A DNA stretch of 64,000 bases, from positions 6,778,912 to 6,842,911 of the forward strand of contig JASFXZ010000014.1 in NCBI GenBank assembly GCA_032209605.1, read 5' to 3'. The notes under the pieces are model-generated. The model searched no databases. It was not told the DNA's origin and was given only the letters and a program-made list of their open reading frames with translations. This stretch comes from Mactromeris polynyma (taxonomy: Eukaryota > Mollusca > Bivalvia > Venerida > Mactridae). The position numbers and the translations under genes were made by a program. Position 1 is the stretch's first letter; every line of letters begins with the position of its first letter. Below are positions 12,153 to 22,387 of the stretch, one piece after another.

Positions 12153-15100
12153 CAGGGGTGGCCCTCTCCCGAGCAACAAACTCTCTTCAACAAATTAGAG
12201 AGAACATTCAAATGCTGGAACAATAATAATGATTATCATTTCTCCAGCATTTGAATGTTCTCTCTAATTTTACCGCTCTGATATAAAATCTAGCAATAAC
12301 CTCTCATCAACTGTCGAAAATGACATCTCCCAAATACTATCTGGTTTAGAGCGTAAAAGACTTTTCAATGTGCCTCCGTGTGCTTATCCAGGATTTTCAC
12401 TATGATTTTTCAGCTAGGGGTCCTTGGACCCTCGTGTTTGATAAATGTGTTTTCCTTGGTAAATGTGTAGGGTCCCAGATATGTAGTTTATACTTGACAA
12501 AAGTTTATTTGAGGGGTCCCAGGGATGCACTGTAAGTTGAAATGGGAGTCCCTAGAAAGAATAGGGAGTCAGTGACTCAAGATTTCTTCGTCAGGGAACT
12601 CCCTGTTATCTTTGTGAAAATAGCCAAATATTTTGATTGATTCACATACGTCAGGGATGATTACACCCAAACAATTTCGACATGATGACCCCATTTGGAG
12701 TTTTTATAATGACACGGTGCAGTCTGTGGTCAACATTGCATGGACATGAATTCAAAATGTGGAAGAATTATGCGAGAAAGTGCCTCTCCACACATATCCC
12801 TACACAACGAAATGAATGATGATGATTCTGATACGTATGTGGTCTTTGTTATGAGATGGTCTTAATTGCGGCTTACGTGTGTTTTATTTCAGAGACCTGC
12901 GCTTCAAGGTGTAGTGACCCTGCCTCACAAGATTACCCATGTCAATGTAACCCAAGCTGTTTGACGTATAACGACTGCTGCAGTGACTATATGCAACTAT
13001 GTGACGGTAATGTAGTCTCTTACAATAACACTTTAGTTCAAGTTCAACATTTATTTATTGTCGCATAATTCAAATAGCATGTAAACACATGAACAGCTTT
13101 TTACCGACGTTCTCGGTCAGAATTATTTGCCTTGTCATGAATCGTGATATTTCGGACATACTGCTGGCTATCTCTCCCTGCAGGAAAATCACGTGGTTTC
13201 TGACGTCGTTTTTGTTTTGATAAACAACCTCATTAATTTGTATTAACGAAATAAAGCGTAGTCTGTACAGCTCAACTAGTTCTACACATAGTCAGCGTCC
13301 ATGTATAACACCGTGCTTTCGTTTCTTCAAACTCTTCGAAAAACCTTCGCCAACAAATATTTCTCGAAGTGTCTATAAAAACGAAACCACTTTTCAATAT
13401 CATGGAGGTTGATTAGGAGTATACGGCGGTGTGGCAGAAGTAAACGTGACGTCACAAACCACGTGGTTTCCCTACTTGTCTCTAACACCGTTGTCATTGT
13501 TAGATGGCCGCCATACGATCTTAAATTTGCAATCTTACTGAAACGCAAGTGACTAACAAAAAAAGAAAACAAAGAAAATAGAAAAGATAAAAGAATATAA
13601 TAAAATTATTGTGATATTGAGATGGAGCTATGTTATGATCATGTTGTGATGGTGAGATGGAGCTATGTTATGATCATGTTGTGATACTGAGATGGAGCTA
13701 TGTTATGATCATGTTGTGATACTGAGAAGGAACTATGTTATGATCATGTTGTGATGGTGAGATGGAGCTATGTTATGATCATGTTGTAATACTGAGATGG
13801 AGCTATGTTATGATCATGTTGTGATACTGAGATGGAGCTATGTTATGATCATGTTGTAATACTGAGATGGAACTATGTTATGATCATGTTGTGATACTGA
13901 GATGGAGCTATGTTATGATCATGTTGTGATACTGAGATGGAGCTATGTTATGATCATGTTGTGATGGTGAGATGGAGCTATGTTATGATCATGTTGTGAT
14001 ACTGAGAAGGAACTATGTTATGATCATGTTGTGATGGTGAGATGGAGCTATGTTATGATCATGTTGTGATACTGAGAAGGAGCTATGTTATGATCTTGTT
14101 GTAATACTGAGATGGAGCTATGTTATGATCATGTTGTGATACTGAGATGGAGCTATGTTATGATCATGTTGTGGTGGTGATATGGAGCTATGTTATGATC
14201 ATGTTGTGATGGTGAGATGGAGCTATGTTATGATCATGTTGTGATATTGAGATGGAGCTATGTTATGATCATGTTGTGATGGTGAGATGGAGCTATGTTA
14301 TGATCATGTTGTGATATTGAGATGGAGCTATGTTATGATCATGTTGTGATGATGAGATGGAGCTATGTTATGATCATGTTGTGATACTGAGATGGAGCTA
14401 TGTTATGATCATGTTGTGATATTGAGATGGAGCTATGTTATGATCATGTTGTGATATTGAGATGGAGCTATGTTATGATCATGTTGTGATATTGAGATGG
14501 AGCTATGTTATGATCATGTTGTGATACTGAGATGGAGCTATGTTATGATCATGTTGTGATACTGAGATGGAGCTATGTTATGATCATGTTGTGATACTGA
14601 AATGGAGCTATGTTATGATCATGTATTATCATGTTATATTCCAGGTGGCGGGAGCAGTGGTGGTGGTACAATTAGTGCTGTCATAGGAGACATCTGGAAC
14701 AGCGATACGAACCGATTCACATCCTCCGAACTGACAATCAACACGTTAGGATCCAAGTCAGTACATTTTTTATATTGTGTAACATCCGTACACCGGACTT
14801 CCAGGCTAACATACTTTAACATGGACACTCTATATCAGCCGGACCATGTATGAGACTGGACTGGGTATTTCTCTGAGTATACAAACCCACTACAGATTTG
14901 AACCCAATATAATAAAGCTGTAGTATACAAACGACTAAAACAAAAATATGTTTCCATTTTGGAAATGCTATAAACCCTGATAAAATTGGGAAAATAGCGT
15001 CGTAAATTATCTTGATTTATACGGAAAATTGAAACTTATGATAGAAATAAAAATACTCTTTTACATGTGGCGTATATCTGAAGGTATGTTTTCGTGAAAA

Positions 15101-18100
15101 GTGCATAGTAGGACTATTTTAGATATGTACATGGAAGTAGCTCGACATGTACACACAAAATGTTAAAATAGCAAAATCAGCAAAGAAAAAGATCTAAATA
15201 GACATCCGGGTATTTTATTATCTGGGAAAAAAAACACCTTTGCATTGAAATACCTGTTTGTCGTAGGTAACGTTTAGTGAGAAACACAGGCTTTAGGTAT
15301 CCGGATTTAGGGGTTATCCGGAATAAGTCCTATTCGCGGAAGTTTCATATAACAGCCAGCCGCTGCATATACAATTTATATAGCTCTTAGATTTTATTTA
15401 TATTTCCACCTTAAAATGATAATCGTATTCATTTGAAATAGTCTTACTTATTGACGGTATATATTTTTAAACTTTGATTTCCTGTCTGTTGTTTGCATTA
15501 TATTATTGCATTAGAACATTGTAATCTGTCATGTATGGTGGCATATTTCTGCCTCCATTTAACAACATATTTTTCTAGTTAAGTATCACGTTAACAACTA
15601 GATATCTAGATACCTAACTCGTTAACCACTTAATCAACTAGAAAAGTATGTAGTTAACTATATATTTATCCGCGTCTACTACTACTTATCTAAAATAGAT
15701 TGTCAATTCTGAAAACCTAGGGGGTTAACTGGGTAAGTGGTGGCAGTTGTGGGCACTTTCAGACAATCTTTCGTGTTAAGATATTTATATGGTATGAACA
15801 TTTATCACAACACTTACCTGGTAAACCACATAATTATCTAGTTAATTAAGTAGTTATCTAGTTTCTTTAACGTGATAACCGCATGATTTTCTTATTAGTT
15901 ATGTAATTTACTGGTGGCAGAAATATGCCACCATAGTCAGGGTAAAATATCTGCGACAACTTGAGTTCATTCTTATTAATGTATGTTTAGTGATGTTTTA
16001 ACCATAGGAAATATATTTTTCATGTTTGGTTAATTAAACAAATGAACAAAAAATGAGCATAGTATTACTTTAAACTTTTCTTGTTTAATATTAAGTCGCC
16101 TGTGTATGATGGATTCTTATGCCATCGATCTTGAATTTAGTCGTTATCTTGTAGTTCGCATTTATTTTAAATTGATACGACCGGCGCGTGGAGTACATAT
16201 TTCACTCATTCGTGTCAAAATTTTACAACATATCTCTAAACCTTTGAAGATATCTACCATTCGTTGGAAGTCTCAATGAGTAAGCAGCACGCAAATGAAC
16301 GTTATTAATGATGGATTTTGTATAGTTCATTCCCAGTCCCGGAGTTTGACGGAATCATCCGGAATTGTACGATCTTTTTCAGACTGTTTACTTACGTTAA
16401 TGAAAACAAGTTCGCGCTCCCAACCTACGCCGGATTTATCAGCTTGTTGGATAATTACGAGAGACAAATTGGTATTGGTGAAATCCAGTTGGAGAACAGC
16501 TTGGCTGAAATAGAGAGTTATCTCAACACTTTACTCGGAACTGAGGCCATGATTCTGGCTCATACATTCCTTGCCAGTCAAGGTACATTTGAGTGCCGCT
16601 GTACGATTTCCAACCTCTTCTTTTTTAATTGACGTCATTTCCAGAAAACGTCACACGTGACGTCACCAAGTACTGACAGTTAGCAATATTTGCCCCATAT
16701 GGCAATATGAAAACGAAATGACCATATGAAGTAGATCAAAATGTTTCCTGCTTGCAAATAGTGACATCACATGTTGCGTTTTTTTGAAATGACGTCACTT
16801 ACAGAAGATGTTATAAATCCCTAGCAGTGCTCATTTCATAAACCCCTATCAAAGCACTGTAGTTCACGCAGACAGTTTGAAATGTAAAGTTGGAGACTCA
16901 CGTGACCCATAAACTGTTTTATATAACCTTGAATATATACTGGTTAAAATAGTCAACCCGCCATTTTTTAAAATCTTTACTTTATTATAAAAACGGACAT
17001 AAAACGATGAACGTGGTTTTGACAATTTTACGTTTTTAAAAACAGTTTAATAAATGTTATATCTTACCACAATAAAAATCAACATAATATGTACAATGTA
17101 TACAGTAGCTTTTTAGAAATTCTGCGAAACAGTACCGGCAGGTTAGCACGAGTATTCGATGGATAACCAAGAAGTTTCGTAGACTTTACTTGTACCTTAA
17201 ATATGGTGGATGATAACTAATATAATATACATTTCCTGAAAGTATAATATTCCGCTAATCTAGTGACATACACCAAATACACAGTCAACCAACAGGTAGA
17301 CAAACATGACCAATTCTGGCTGGCTATCCGGGACACGTATATCTTTCAACTATAGTGGCATATTACTGCCACCAGTTAACATGACAACGTTCGCGCATTG
17401 TTTCGTGTTAACCACTTAATTATCGCGATAATTATCTAGCTATCTAGTTAATGTTCGTGATACTTTTTCGGTAAGACAAATATCATAATACTAGAAACAA
17501 GTAAGATTCGCAAACCATAACTAGATAACCAGTTACATCTAGAAGTCAAAAATGCATTTATAAATAAGTGGTAACACTAATCTTATCTAGTTAACTACTT
17601 ATTATGTTACTTATTAAGTGAAATAACTATAACTAGATAATCCGTTAGTGTACTTACATCATTAAAAAGTATCAGGTGACAGTTCTGAGCACTTTCAAGC
17701 CCGTTTTTAATCTTATGATATTTATCTTATCGAAAAATATATACTAGATAGCTAGATAATTATCGCGATATTTAAGTAGTTAACACGAAACAATTCGTAA
17801 ACGTTATCATATTAAATGGTGGCAGTTATATGCCACCATATTCAATAACACGAACGTTTGATGTTTTCTTATTTTACAGGTAAGGTTGGTGGTACTACCG
17901 CCGACTTCAGAGCCGTACTCAAGGAACTTTGGTTCAACCTCTATCCTCGATCTTCAAGTCAGAATGTTTATGACAGTTCAGGGTTCGAGCATGTTATGGT
18001 TGGAGAACATGGTGTAAGTTAGTGCTGTCCACGACACAGCTGTTGTTATTCCCAACACTTGTCAAATATCCTCTGCACTACTTTAGTCTCGCAAATAGTA

Positions 18101-20049
18101 TTTGAAAAATATATAATTGGTATCTTCTTTAAATAAATAGCTTACATATTTATATAAACATCTGAAATGCATTAATAACATCTATTATTGTAAATAATTA
18201 TTATATTTAATGAATTTTGAAGATCATTCATAATCGATGATTTTGAATAATAATAATAAGCATCATCATCATCATCACTGTTATATAAAACAAAACACAA
18301 AAACAACATCACCATTATTAAAGTACTCCTTTAACATTACACAACCCATAAAAATAAACAAGGTCATGATGGTCCAATATCACTCCCCTGAGTACATTGC
18401 CATGTTGGCATCAAGAGAGTCCAAGAGGATTTTCCATGATTTCATGACTTACTTTTTGACACATGACCAGGTAAAACATGTGTCTTCTACAGTGTTAACA
18501 AGCAATCCCAATTGTAGCTAAAAAAGCTAACAAACAGTAATACTGATCTGCAAGCACATCCGTAAGTAACAACATTAACAACAACATCGACAACACTGGT
18601 AATGCTTATCATATCAACAACATTATCACAGAAATCGACAACAAAAGTAATGTTTATCATAACAACATTGACAAGCAACGACAGCAACAACATTGACGAC
18701 ATCAATAATGTTTAGCAGAAAAACAACAACAACAAAGCAACATCACCAACAAAAGCAACAACAACATCAAAAGCAACAACACAAGCAACAACAACAACAA
18801 AAGCAACAACAACAACATCAACAACAACAAAAGCAACAACAACAAAAGCAACAACAACAACAAAAGCAACAACAACAAAAGCAACAACAACAACAACAAA
18901 AGCAACAACAACTACAAAAGCAACAACAATAACAAAAGCAACAACAACAACAACAAAAGCAACAACAAGAACAAAAGCAACAACAACAACAAAAACAACA
19001 ACAACAACAAAAGCAACAACAACAACAAAAGCAACAACAACACCAAAAGCAACAACGACATCGAAAGCTACAATAACAACTATAAAAGCATTAACAATGA
19101 CAACATTGCAATATATAATGTTATATTGAAGTGTAAGACATTTTACAGAGTAGCTCAGTGTCTGGTTTCCACAGCTGGATACAGTTTTACTTTGAGGAGA
19201 AGAAAGGAGAACTATCATACTCGTCCATGGTTACCACTGCCGAGGTAAATTATTGTCCGTAATCATTTGGAACTTTCCGGTTTATTATAAAAATACCAGG
19301 AAAAGTAGCGACAAGATACGTTCAATGACGGCACGCGAAGTGGCCGCCCGACGTCAAAGCACGTCATGTAGATTTAGGCACTAACTGAATTCTGTTACAC
19401 GATAAAAAGAAAAGGTTTGATTCCTATGTGGACAGGTGTATTAAGTGTGTTTCGTTTCGATGCAAGTACGTTGAGAAGGATTGAACACGCAATTCATGAT
19501 AGATTATGTCACTAAGTTTGTTTATAAACGTGTCACGTGAGATGACGTCAGAATGCTGTTGGACCGAATAATAGAGACAGTAACATTACGTCATTGATGG
19601 ATTGGGGACCAGATGTATGCTTAGACTTTATTGTCATGATTGTACGCATTGGTTATGCTCTAAACTAGTTTCGAACGAATGTTCAGCCATATTTGTCAGT
19701 TAATAAAGAATTCAGTGCAACTTTCCAGGTATTTTCAGATATTTTGGAACTACCTAAAAAAATGAATAAGAAAAACGAAAGAAGAGTACATTAATTCGAT
19801 TTTTATGCTTTATTTTAGCCTGACATGAAGGGAGTTGCCTTTTCGTGGCACGGACTCAACAAATCCATGGGTTCATTCTTTCTAGGAACCAGCCCGGAGA
19901 TCGATCTAGCTATATATTCCATCTGTGCACTGATGCACCCAAACGCTCGCTGTAACTTTTCCTTGGAAGGTAACAGCGTGTCTATACAAACTTGGGACGT
20001 AAATCACAAAGCTGGTGCACAGATTGGTTCAGCATATCCAGCGATATAA
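6218..20049 (+). CDS. ENDOU: Secreted somatomedin-B/EndoU (poly(U)-specific) endoribonuclease, 8 exons, 354 aa
   Basis: Exons: 6218-6278, 11469-11585, 12893-13006, 14645-14756, 16383-16582, 17880-18013, 19149-19244, 19819-20049. Every junction has GT...AG and a matching phase; total 1065 nt including TAA. Exon 1 encodes a signal peptide (MAYTVIVVCILTAFVNYSFA). Residues 21-59 and 60-97 are two somatomedin-B domains, each with eight Cys (23,27,37,39,43,49,50,57 and 62,66,76,78,82,88,89,96). A Gly/Ser linker (98-105) leads to the EndoU domain. Family knowledge: EndoU enzymes cut RNA at uridines with two His and one Lys; the matching residues are His239 (GFEHVMVGE), His254 (SGFHSW) and Lys293 (LNKSMGSFFLG), so it should be active. 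Family proteins bind Mn2+. Length and order match animal PP11/ENDOU. The exon 4 donor at 14757 was chosen over 14761 because only it joins in frame to exon 5 (K|LFTYV). Introns hold minisatellites and MITEs. The exon 1 link rests on phase, signal peptide and spacing only. A role in extracellular or digestive RNA cleavage is inference. Confidence -1.
6499..8748. mobile_element. 2.25-kb DNA-transposon-like unit with terminal inverted repeats, in EndoU intron 1
   Basis: AATGAGGCACTTCGAGCACC at 6499 is repeated in inverse orientation ending at 8748; the similarity runs about 60 bp inward (ACTATAGTGACTATGG...). No transposase was recognised between the ends, so it would be non-autonomous. No clear target-site duplication was found, so the exact ends are uncertain. 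Inside lie a 107-bp hairpin (6598-6704) and a third arm (7898-7938). Confidence -1.
6598..6704. repeat. 107-bp near-perfect hairpin with a third arm at 7898-7938
   Basis: Arms of about 48-52 bp begin GGAGGTTTGAATACTATACA and are inverted at 6656-6704, with a short loop around GATTTAGTAC. The first 41 bp are repeated in inverse orientation at 7898-7938 with two mismatches. It may be a small foldback MITE, or the true ends of a 1.34-kb unit at 6598-7938. Confidence -1.
9195..10085 (+). pseudogene. 3' end of an L1/Tx1-like LINE, frameshifted, in EndoU intron 1
   Basis: From about 9200 the + strand reads KSKQIKNKRTEKWNKEL and later DTKLREFQYK, then shifts frame near 9395 into NNCYLYRCNLTNTRVCDFC and KHLFWECNITQQFW. 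This is the C-terminal segment after the reverse transcriptase in L1-type LINEs, with its C-x2-C...H-x4-C-type zinc knuckle. The stop is at about 9805, followed by an AT-rich 3'UTR, AATAAA at 10028 and an A-rich tail to about 10080. The copy is 5'-truncated and carries at least one frameshift, so it is dead. Confidence -1.
10773..10873. repeat. Short tandem repeat, 29-bp unit, about 3.4 copies
   Basis: TATTTACTGGACATGAAACT plus about nine bases recurs at 10773, 10802 and 10831, with a partial copy at 10860. It lies in EndoU intron 1. The rest of the intron from 10874 to 11468 shows no recognisable element. Confidence -1.
11640..12012. repeat. Minisatellite, 39-bp unit, about 9 copies, in EndoU intron 2
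   Basis: Units read ATTTGTTGCTCTGGCACACG, AATCTCTGTAAC(G/A)ACTATG. The array begins about 55 bp after the exon 2 donor. Its units and two degenerate units before it (from 11592) resemble the end of exon 2 itself (TGTTGCTC...CTCTGT..), see findings. The frame stays open because 39 is a multiple of three; it is not coding. Confidence -1.
12070..12151. repeat. (CT)n microsatellite
   Basis: A pyrimidine-only run of CT and CCCT steps, ending in a pure CT tract. It lies in EndoU intron 2. Confidence -1.
12192..12270. repeat. Perfect 28-bp inverted repeat with a 23-nt loop
   Basis: The stem 12192-12219 (AAATTAGAGAGAACATTCAA and eight more) is an exact reverse complement of 12243-12270. It lies just after the CT microsatellite in EndoU intron 2 and would fold as a strong hairpin. 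Confidence -1.
12392..12605. repeat. Dispersed repeat, inverted partner at 57160-57362
   Basis: GGGTCCCAGATA, GTTTATACTTGA and a GGGGTCCC segment, then 'GGGAGTC..TGACTCAAGAT', match the reverse complement of 57160-57362 across about 200 bp. It is non-coding and lies in EndoU intron 2. Confidence -1.
13618..14632. repeat. Minisatellite, 35-bp unit, about 29 copies, in EndoU intron 3
   Basis: Units of GAGATGGAGCTATGTTATGA plus TCATGTTGTGATACT, with variants at the last bases (ACT, ATT, GGT). The array ends about 12 bp before the AG acceptor of exon 4 at 14644, so the branch site must lie in or at the edge of the array. Confidence -1.
14765..15530. other. Left part of EndoU intron 4
   Basis: No coding, repeat or RNA feature was recognised in this AT-rich stretch. 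Confidence -1.
15534..15935. mobile_element. MITE, about 400 bp, EndoU intron 4 (same family as 17351-17840)
   Basis: Ends are TATGGTGGCATATTTCTGCC and its near-exact inverse (GGTGGCAGAAATATGCCACC ATA). Each end is itself palindromic (TGGTGGCA...TGCCACCA). The interior is rich in TAACTAG/CTAGTTA steps. No coding capacity. Confidence -1.
16601..16855. repeat. Dispersed repeat with TGACGTCA palindromes, EndoU intron 5
   Basis: From GTACGATTTCCAAC it matches 25631-25858 at high similarity over about 240 bp, including GACGTCATTTCCAGAAAACG and TTTCCTGCTTGCAAATAGT. TGACGTCA (the CRE core) occurs at 16630-16637 and 16658-16665. It starts only 18 bp after the exon 5 donor. A regulatory role is not shown. 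Confidence -1.
17351..17840. mobile_element. MITE, about 490 bp, EndoU intron 5
   Basis: TATAGTGGCATATTACTGCC at the left and GGTGGCAGTTATATGCCACC ATA at the right form the inverted ends. The interior again has CTAGATA/TAACTAG and TTATCGCGATAA-like steps. Same family as 15534-15935. The right end is about 40 bp before the exon 6 acceptor. Confidence -1.
18366..18415 (+). repeat. Copy of the short dispersed motif that forms the 30-bp array at 1400
   Basis: ATGATGGTCCAATATCACTC, CCCTGAGTAC and CATTGCCATG resemble the reverse complement of the 30-bp unit at 1400-1735. It lies in EndoU intron 6. The open frame across it has no conserved protein features. Confidence -1.
18540..19090. repeat. CAA/CAG-type low-complexity tract
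   Basis: Long run of AACAACAAAAGCAACAAC-like steps in EndoU intron 6, ending about 60 bp before exon 7. It gives long poly-Gln, poly-Leu and Val-rich open frames that are artefacts. Confidence -1.
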
Positions 20050-20100
20050 ACGCGGGCCGCAGATTGGTTCAGAAAATTTAGCGTTATAAACACAGTTTGA
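20019..20100 (+). repeat. 40-bp tandem duplication across the EndoU stop codon
   Basis: AGATTGGTTCAG at 20021 recurs at 20061 with the same following pattern (A..A..TAGCG.TATAAAC-like). The first copy encodes the C-terminal IGSAYPAI and stop; the second lies in the 3'UTR and has drifted. Confidence -1.
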
Positions 20101-20121
20101 AGTTATAATTCATCAAATTTC

Positions 20122-20127
20122 AATAAA
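20122..20127 (+). terminator. Polyadenylation signal AATAAA of the EndoU gene
   Basis: A canonical AATAAA lies 73 bp after the EndoU stop codon, followed by a T-rich stretch. This is a plausible 3' end of the transcript. It is a motif call only. Confidence -1.
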
Positions 20128-20129
20128 AG

Positions 20130-21007
20130 TTCTCAACAGATTTTTTATTTCCTCTTCTTTTACTGCAACGTTTCATGCTATAACGAGGATGCTTTATATT
20201 GCCTGCAAAAAAAGAACTCTTAAAGTGTGAAGTGTCGGGTATTTAAAAGACAGGCTAACCTAAAAATATTACCAGTCTTCATATAATTTTTTTAGAGGCG
20301 TATCCAATAATAAGGCCTTCTATATTTTATCAGTGTAATGTATCTAACCAAACTATGAAATAAAAATGACGGGTCACCTGTTATGGTATTTGAATGTTCC
20401 ATATAAATAATAATAAATAACCAGGAGTCGCACTATAGTATATTTTAATGTGTACTTATCAGTATGGCAGTCATACAGCAACTCATAACAAAGCGGCATG
20501 CATTTACATTTTATACAAGCACCATATGATATATAAACATGATAATAATTCAAGAAAGACAACTCTAGAAACTTTCATTTCAAGAGTTAACTAATACTAT
20601 GACATTTCCCTTTTTTCAGTGATTAAAACAACGAGTATTTATCACAGAATGTTTCCACACATCTGGCACTTGTCGTGTTTAATGAATGCATTATTCTCAA
20701 CGAATACAATATCAGGTTTCACGTTATCAAAACAAACAAGCATATTGAGTTTACAAATTTGACATTTTGATATATGGACATGAGTCTAGTTTACTCTCTA
20801 TCAAATTAATACAAGTAATTTGAAATGTCAATTCAATCACTGTTGTTGAAGCTATAGTCTGATTTTGTGAGTAGAATAAACACAGATGAATGATATATCC
20901 ACAATTTTCCGTGTGCTTTCAACTGCTCAACTTACAAATGTTAAATGTTAAACATTTTCAAGCTCATATGAACTTTATATCCTTTTATAAATGTTACATA
21001 GATTGTA
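20130..21007. other. Intergenic AT-rich stretch
   Basis: Nothing recognisable: no conserved frame, no tandem array and no RNA gene. Confidence -1.
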
Positions 21008-21835
21008 TTAGTTTTGCTTTAACTTACCGTCCAAATCGTGTAATATATGGAGATTGATTTGGTTGCTTTGAAGTATTTGCTGATACAGGTGATTTAATTG
21101 GACTGCTAGGTTGATCATTTTTATCATAATCACTAGCACAGGCATACTGCTGATTAGATGTATGTGGGGTCGTAGGAACATTGTGTGACTCATGAAATGT
21201 ACTTTGCTGGGAGGATGGAATTTCCAGGGACGTATCTGAAGGGTGAGGCGATTGTGTTTCACCTACTGGCCGGGAATTTTCATAGGTTTTAAGCAAATGA
21301 CACCTATTCCTAACATATTTTCCTCCATCAGGGGTTTCAACAGTGTACGATCGACATTGTGTTGCTTAATGACCTCAGCAGGTTTCCATGTTCCTTGCTG
21401 GATTCTGACCTCCTCATCTACTTTAAGGGGGTTTAAAGACTTAGTCTTCTTGCCGTAATATTATCTCTGTTTCCCTTTTTGTTTAATTTAGAGCGAATGT
21501 ATTTTATGGTAGTCCATAGGTCTCGGAATTCATTTGTCTGTTATCATGGGTAAGGATGTTCTGATTTTTCTTCCCATCAAAATTTCACAGGGACTCAGGC
21601 CAATGCCTGATGGGGTAGCACGTAGCTCTAACAATGCAATAGATACATCTGTCCCATCTTGCTTGTATTTCTTTAATAAGGTCTTCGCAGTCTTAACACA
21701 TGACTCACTTGACCATTTGATTGGGGGTAATATGCTGATCATGTGACATGTTGAATGTCCCATTTAGTTACGAATTCTTGGAACTGTTGAGAAGTGTAAT
21801 AATTATCACCATCAGATATACCTTACCTTACCAAA
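21008..21835 (-). pseudogene. Ty3/gypsy-type retrotransposon integrase fragment
   Basis: On the - strand, from about 21835 leftward, pieces in different frames read DGDNYYTSQQFQEFVTKWD, then AKTLLKKYKQDGTDVSIALL and SGIGLSPCEILMGRKIRTSL, then LNPLKVDEEVRIQQGTWKP, then YTVETPDGGKYVRNRCHLL and a Ser/Pro/Gln-rich tail ending ITRFGR. This order (second Asp of the DDE core, helix, GIGLSP..LLMGR segment, GPY/F-like C-terminus) fits a gypsy integrase. There are several frameshifts and a stop. No LTR or reverse transcriptase was found nearby. It is a dead fragment. Confidence -1.
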
Positions 21836-22387
21836 AGGCATTTTGTTATGGGTAATTCTACTATAAACGTATATTTTGTCTATGGCTGTACTCTTGTTAT
21901 GTGATATATTTAATTCACAAAAACACGTTTGCAGTGTGTTGTATAACAATGTAATAAATTAGTTATCATGCATGCAACATGAAAAGGACTGTATTTAACG
22001 AAATGAAGATCATTTTGTAACTGAGGGCAAGATAAAAGTTCCACTCCGTAACCGTAAAACAAACTGCTTTTTAAATTGAGGTGTCAGAGAAAACATGCTA
22101 ACTAGTAGGATATTATCAGCATTTTATACTTATATTTCCAAACAATTAAACAATGTTACCGTTTTAATTGTCTGTATTTATTTTTCAAGCATATCTTAGA
22201 CTTGTCCCTTATTTTTGAAAGTTTATTAACCACTACCATCCTTGAATTTCAAGAACTATTTAATCTACTGACTTTATGTCTTTGTTAAGTTTCACATATA
22301 ACAAGTTTATAATAATAAAACGAAAAGTTGTTGCAATTTGATAGAATTTATAGATGCAGCACAAAGATTCATGAACGTTACGGTGCA
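21836..22387. other. Intergenic stretch before the 21-bp array
   Basis: AT-rich, with no recognisable feature. Confidence -1.

Noticed and set aside
11444..12223. Long - strand open frame with VTEIRVPEQQIIV repeats
   Set aside because: It is the reverse of the 39-bp intronic array plus the CT microsatellite; it has no conserved domain.
14757..14760. Alternative EndoU exon 4 donor at 14761 (TCA|GTACAT)
   Set aside because: It would leave phase 0, which puts exon 5 in the wrong frame; the donor at 14757 restores the EndoU reading.
18237..18521. 94-codon frame with HHHHHH and YHSPEYIAMLAS
   Set aside because: It overlaps the short dispersed motif; no EndoU homology, and the neighbouring exons splice in phase without it.
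18693..19218. Poly-Gln (+) and poly-Leu or Val-rich (-) open frames
   Set aside because: Low-complexity CAA tract within an EndoU intron.
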